Source of the DNA: Planococcus sp. MER TA 32b
GTDB taxonomy: Bacteria; Bacillota; Bacilli; Bacillales_A; Planococcaceae
NCBI GenBank assembly: GCA_023715185.1
Contig: JAMCAN010000001.1
Location: 186,001-250,000, forward strand
Direction: 5' to 3'
Length of the DNA stretch: 64,000 bases
Under the pieces are notes generated by a model. The model made no database searches. It was given only the letters and a program-made list of their open reading frames with translations, and had not been told where the DNA came from. This document shows positions 60,743 to 64,000 of this stretch, in pieces; the stretch's first letter is position 1, and each line of letters begins with the position of its first letter. The position numbers were made by a program, and so were the translations under genes.

Positions 60743-60762
60743 GCTTTTCGCAGGCGAAAAGC
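60743..60762 (+). repeat. Dispersed palindromic element, copy E
   Basis: GCTTTTCGC-AG-GCGAAAAGC, preceded by GATCAAAAGATAAATGGCT-type lead-in and followed by GAAAAACC. Virtually the same as copy D, 82 bases after array E. Only a weak A/T stem follows it. Confidence 0.75.
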
Positions 60763-60911
60763 GAAAAACCTTAAAAATTTTTAGTTTTAGATGTGTGTTT
60801 TTGAAAGTTTCAATCGATGGAATACATCCGTTTTATTTTTTAATAGGGCACGCAGTAATCTCTTTAAGAATGGTAAAGTAAATTCAATAGAACGAAAGAG
60901 GTGGCTCACAG

Positions 60912-61484
60912 ATGGAACAATGTTCATGGCCGGGCAACAGCGAAATGATGGAGGCATATCACGATGAGGAATGGTGCAGACCGACCCGGGACGACCGCTA
61001 TATTTTTGAATTGCTGAATTTGGAAGGTGCCCAGGCGGGGTTATCGTGGAGCATTGTCTTATCTAAAAGAGACGCGTACCAGGCAGCTTTTAAAAATTTC
61101 GATATCACGTATTGCGCAGGGTTGAGTGACGAAGATCTGGAGTCAATAAAAGAAAATTATAATGTCATCAGGCATTTCGCGAAGCTGCAATCGGTCCGCA
61201 GCAATGCACAGGCAGCTTTGAAGGTGCAAGAGGAATTCGGAAGTTTGGCAGATTTTCTGTGGAGCTTTACAGAAGGCGAACCTATCATCAATCATTGGGA
61301 TGACAGTGCGCAAATGCCTGCTGAATCTCCCTTGTCCGTACAGATCAGCAAAGAGCTTAAAAAGCGGGGCTTTAAATTTGTCGGACCGGTTACCACCTAT
61401 TCGTTTCTGCAGGCGATCGGCATGGTGGATGATCATGTGAAAACCTGTGATTTTCATACTTCGAATCGGCAAAGGAGTCGGTAA
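60912..61484 (+). CDS. tag: DNA-3-methyladenine glycosylase I
   Basis: 190 residues, ATG behind AAAGAGGTGG. Zinc ligands appear as Cys4 (CSWPG) and His17 at the N-terminus and in DDHVKTCDFH at the C-terminus. AYHDEEWCRPTRDDRYIFELL near residue 15-35 is the Tag signature. Constitutive 3-methyladenine removal; close to the adaptive-response operon but separated by array E. The GNAT gene follows after 3 bases. Confidence 0.9.
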   Translation: MEQCSWPGNSEMMEAYHDEEWCRPTRDDRYIFELLNLEGAQAGLSWSIVLSKRDAYQAAFKNFDITYCAGLSDEDLESIKENYNVIRHFAKLQSVRSNAQAALKVQEEFGSLADFLWSFTEGEPIINHWDDSAQMPAESPLSVQISKELKKRGFKFVGPVTTYSFLQAIGMVDDHVKTCDFHTSNRQRSR

Positions 61485-61487
61485 GTA

Positions 61488-62000
61488 ATGAAGATTTCAT
61501 TGAACTTGCTGCAGGAAAATGATGCAGAAGAATTGTTGGAGTTTGAAAGGGTAAACCGACGTTTCTTTGAGAAGATGGTGCCAGGTCGAGGCGACGATTA
61601 TTACCAGTGGGCGACTTTTTTAGAGAGGCATCGGGAACTTTTAGAGGAGCAGGAGAGCAGCGGTTGCCGGTTTTATTTGATAAAAGATCCTGAGGGGAAT
61701 ATTGCCGGCCGGATTAACTTGGTTGATATTGATGAGGCTGCCGGAACGGCGGAAGTCGGTTTCCGGCTGGGCGAAAATTATGGCGGCAGGGGTTTCGGAA
61801 GCAAGGCTTTGTCCCTCCTTTTATCCACTGAATCCAATTTGAAACAGATTCAGGCAAAAACGACGACTGTGAATAAGTCGTCCCAACGAGTTCTGGAGAA
61901 GAATGGATTTGTCCACATGGGGATAAGTGATGATGAATTTGAAATGAATGGTGAGAAGATGAGATTTGTGCGTTATTTGTGGGTAAGTGATGAAAAATAG
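61488..62000 (+). CDS. GNAT-family N-acetyltransferase (RimJ/RimL-like)
   Basis: 170 residues, ATG, 3 bases after tag and probably cotranscribed. Acetyl-CoA loop VGFRLGENYGGRGFGSKALS (about 90-109) and VNKSSQRVLEKNGFVHMG (about 126-143). RimJ/RimL-type ribosomal-protein or small-molecule acetyltransferase; substrate unknown. Confidence 0.85.
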   Translation: MKISLNLLQENDAEELLEFERVNRRFFEKMVPGRGDDYYQWATFLERHRELLEEQESSGCRFYLIKDPEGNIAGRINLVDIDEAAGTAEVGFRLGENYGGRGFGSKALSLLLSTESNLKQIQAKTTTVNKSSQRVLEKNGFVHMGISDDEFEMNGEKMRFVRYLWVSDEK

Positions 62001-62130
62001 CAAGTGAAGGTTGGGTGTTGAGGATTTGGGTGGGACTGGATCTGATTTTATCCATAAATGGAAGCATTTCTTTCTTGAAATGATGATTATCGCTCATTTG
62101 AAGTGCTTTCCTGACTCTGAAGAAGTCGCG

Positions 62131-62162
62131 AAGAAACCCGGATGCTGGGTTTCTTCTTTTTA
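62131..62162 (+). terminator. Terminator after tag-GNAT unit
   Basis: AAGAAACCC and GGGTTTCTTC around GGATGCT, then a T run. Confidence 0.8.
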
Positions 62163-62177
62163 TTGGGCGCGGCGGAT

Positions 62178-62275
62178 TTCTATGAGCGGTTTTTGGGGTT
62201 CTATGATCACTTATCGAATTCTATGATCACTTTACAGGGTTCTATGAGCACTTATCGGAGTTCTATGATCATTCG
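62178..62275 (+). repeat. Periodic array H: 5 units, 20-21-bp period
   Basis: TTCTATGATCACTTAT-type units (first and fourth with GAG for GAT) start at 62178, 62199, 62219, 62240 and 62261: steps 21, 20, 21, 21. No palindromic element follows before the convergent gene at 62332. Otherwise nothing in 62163-62331. Confidence 0.85.
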
Positions 62276-62331
62276 GCCTTTATTCAGTCGAAATTTTTGC
62301 TGCATATTACACAAAAAAACTCTGAGTACAT

Positions 62332-62610
62332 TCATTCACCCTGAACATTCTTCGAAGTGTAACCGATATACAAAAATATGAATCCGATCACGCAGGTGAC
62401 AATGGCATATCCAAAACCGGCCACGCCTCCCGCAATGCCATCACCCGTCAGAGCCCCGACTATTCTAGTTCCGAGAAAGAGAACGATAACAGGCAGTAAG
62501 AAAGCTGTAACGTAGCCTGCATTGATCCATCTGTGCCGTTTATTTCCGGCAAATCTGCTGACGCAGTAACATAGCAGGATTATATAAGAAATGAAAATCA
62601 GAATATCCAT
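62332..62610 (-). CDS. Small membrane protein
   Basis: 92 residues, ATG. Three hydrophobic segments (about 2-18, 31-50 and 62-86) with a short basic loop (RFAGNKRHRW). No recognised family. Single gene. Confidence 0.65.
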   Translation of the reverse strand: MDILIFISYIILLCYCVSRFAGNKRHRWINAGYVTAFLLPVIVLFLGTRIVGALTGDGIAGGVAGFGYAIVTCVIGFIFLYIGYTSKNVQGE

Positions 62611-62705
62611 GAAAGATCATCCTTTTCGAGTTTAATTCGTATATGATGAACTGTTATGATTAGTCAGTAACCAAAAATTAGCCAAAAGGTCAGAAGGAGC
62701 GGCGT

Positions 62706-62933
62706 TTGAGAATGATGAATAGAATGACTGAATTATACTTTAACGGACTCTTTATCGTGTTCCCGATCCTTTTTCTATTCAGCTCATTTTTATGGAAAAT
62801 AGTGATCAGAAGCTACGACGTTTTTGAGGTTATAACTGATACACTGTCCATCATCGCTATCTATTATTTTTTAATGAGCTGCGTTTTCATTTTCCTGAGC
62901 AATAGAACGAGTAAAGACGGGGAGAACAATTAA
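62706..62933 (+). CDS. Small membrane protein
   Basis: 75 residues from the TTG at 62706 (AAGGAG 6 bases upstream); ATG at 62712 is also possible. Two hydrophobic segments (about 14-33 and 45-66) and a short polar tail. No recognised family. A terminator follows. Confidence 0.65.
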   Translation: MRMMNRMTELYFNGLFIVFPILFLFSSFLWKIVIRSYDVFEVITDTLSIIAIYYFLMSCVFIFLSNRTSKDGENN

Positions 62934-62948
62934 AAAGAATATTCACTA

Positions 62949-62976
62949 TGGGGCTGCCGGGAAGGCAGTCCTTTTA
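62949..62976 (+). terminator. Short terminator
   Basis: GGGCTGCC and GGCAGTCC around a five-base loop, then CTTTTAT. Confidence 0.6.
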
Positions 62977-63061
62977 TAATTCTTGAATTTCTTCTCACGC
63001 TAATTAAACGTTGAATGATCTCAAAAAAATTTTTGGAACACAAAGTCCAATTGTTATTAAA

Positions 63062-63070
63062 TGGTATAAT
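63062..63070 (+). promoter_or_regulatory. Extended -10 promoter of the S16 gene
   Basis: TGgTATAAT, a consensus extended -10 box, 56 bases before the TTG. No good -35 hexamer is present, as expected for extended -10 promoters. Confidence 0.6.
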
Positions 63071-63125
63071 CAGTATAAACCGAAATGACGGAAATTTCTG
63101 CGTTTTATTTAAAGGGGAGTGTAGA

Positions 63126-64000
63126 TTGGAAGTGAAAAAAGAGGGGTCGCCTTTTCTGCGGGTAATTATTGCTTTCATCATTTTTTACATCATTTTAAGT
63201 TCGTCTTTTTATTTCGGTTTTATAAACGCATACATAGTAGCAGGGGCATTATTTTTAACATTATTGATTTCGTGGGTGTTCCTGTTCCGATATCGCCATG
63301 CAAAGGGCAAGTTTGGCAAAGTAAGTTTGATAGTTTTATTGGTGGGGATCCTTTTCATCTTTGATTTCTTCCTTTTACAATTCGAACAGATGAAGTACCG
63401 TACATTGATCCACGAAGAGCCCGTTCAAGCCGCTGGAAATTCAGGCATACACTTGATGAGCGTCGGAACGGCTTATTTCAGTCATGCAGAAAGTAAGGAA
63501 TGGCTGATCAAGAACTTTGAAAGAGGGGGTCAGGACTTTTTTCAAATAGAAGAAGTGGACAATAAAATCCGCTATCACAGCAGAAATGATATGTTCCTGC
63601 AGTTAGTTGGCATCCAAAACGACGAGGTTTCTGTCATGACGAAAAATGTGAAAGCCTATCTTCGTCAGGAAGCGGCCGGTGTCGCGCAGTTTCTTGACAG
63701 CGAAAATATTTCAGGTGACAGCGCAGGCTTAGGTTTGGCGCTGACAGGTTTGATTGAGCAAAATAAACTCAAGAATAAATTGGACTTTGGTGTGACGGGA
63801 GCTTTAAGTGAGCGGGGCGAAGTCAGTGGTGTCGGGATGGTGAAAGAAAAATTGCTGATTGCTGAAAAAGAAGGATTTCCGTTCATGATCATTCCGAGTG
63901 AAAACGGTGAAGAAGCGGGTCAGGTTAGAGAGGCAGAAAACCTCGAAATTCAAATCTTTACGGTGAGCCATATTGATGAGGCGGTCCGATTGATTAATAG
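63126..64000 (+). CDS. Membrane-anchored Lon-type (S16) serine protease domain protein, partial
   Basis: The frame is open from the TTG at 63126 (GGGGAG 6 bases upstream) to the window end, 291 codons so far. Three hydrophobic segments (about 11-29, 32-50 and 60-78) are followed by an extracytoplasmic part whose C-terminal half is Lon-like. SGDSAGLGLALTGLIEQNKL (about 197-216) carries the catalytic Ser, and the Lys follows in GVGMVKEKLLIAEKEGFPFM. Unlike YlbL-type proteins it has no PDZ domain before the protease. The end is not seen. Confidence 0.8.
   Translation, partial: MEVKKEGSPFLRVIIAFIIFYIILSSSFYFGFINAYIVAGALFLTLLISWVFLFRYRHAKGKFGKVSLIVLLVGILFIFDFFLLQFEQMKYRTLIHEEPVQAAGNSGIHLMSVGTAYFSHAESKEWLIKNFERGGQDFFQIEEVDNKIRYHSRNDMFLQLVGIQNDEVSVMTKNVKAYLRQEAAGVAQFLDSENISGDSAGLGLALTGLIEQNKLKNKLDFGVTGALSERGEVSGVGMVKEKLLIAEKEGFPFMIIPSENGEEAGQVREAENLEIQIFTVSHIDEAVRLIN

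Overview
The window reads as chromosomal DNA of a low-to-mid-GC Bacillota, most likely a Planococcaceae member (Planococcus or a relative). The support is strong Shine-Dalgarno sites, frequent TTG and GTG starts, a Trp T-box, a yybP-ykoY riboswitch and many small Bacillales-type DUF proteins. This placement is inference; no rRNA or tRNA gene was found. There is no phage, IS element, CRISPR array or plasmid module. Two CDSs run off the edges: the Pnkp ligase domain on the left and a Lon-type S16 protease on the right.

Layout. 1-4.4 kb: end of pnkp, a lipoprotein, a small protein, two OppB/OppC-type permeases without an ATPase, and alkD. 4.5-9 kb: Rrf2 regulator, TrxB-like flavoprotein and methyltransferase operon, a DUF3784 gene and pepF. 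9.2-14.8 kb: a tight minus-strand operon of GntR regulator, Fe-alcohol dehydrogenase, TPP enzyme, BASS symporter and epimerase, probably an uncharacterised catabolic pathway. 15-20.2 kb: SMI1 protein, a TetR/MATE pair sharing a 10-12-10 operator, and small DUF genes. 20.3-22.6 kb: trpE-trpG behind a Trp T-box. 22.7-26.7 kb: two zinc peptidases, ccdA and a thioredoxin-like gene. 26.8-29.7 kb: small proteins. 29.8-33.8 kb: a metal-homeostasis block with a MerR regulator and two CNNM/CorC paralogues, divergent from a Mn-riboswitch-controlled TerC. 34.5-41.6 kb: ECF sigma factor with a signal-peptidase-like anti-sigma, second pepF, Nudix, membrane-anchored S51 peptidase, GNAT and uridine kinase. 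42-53.8 kb: GNAT, AraC/GyrI, MBL hydrolases, a five-PAS GGDEF protein, EamA, sipS and Zn-ADH. 54-58.3 kb: two YdcZ/DUF606 transporters around a Crp-family regulator, a methyltransferase followed by a deleted Nudix pseudogene, and a TVP38 protein with an apparent ATT start. 58.5-61.5 kb: alkylation-repair cluster adaA-alkA-ogt and tag.

Most unusual signal. Nine intergenic arrays are built from 4-6 short units repeated every 20 or 21 bp, two turns of B-DNA. Each array, or pair of related arrays, has its own G/C-rich core followed by an A/T box. Five of the nine are followed at 80-200 bp by a dispersed palindromic element, and in four of those five a clear intrinsic terminator comes next, always in the same order and orientation. 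The palindrome subtype matches the array-core subtype. I know of no described family with this layout. It could be a protein-binding or chromosome-organising element, or the 3' part of a small-RNA family.
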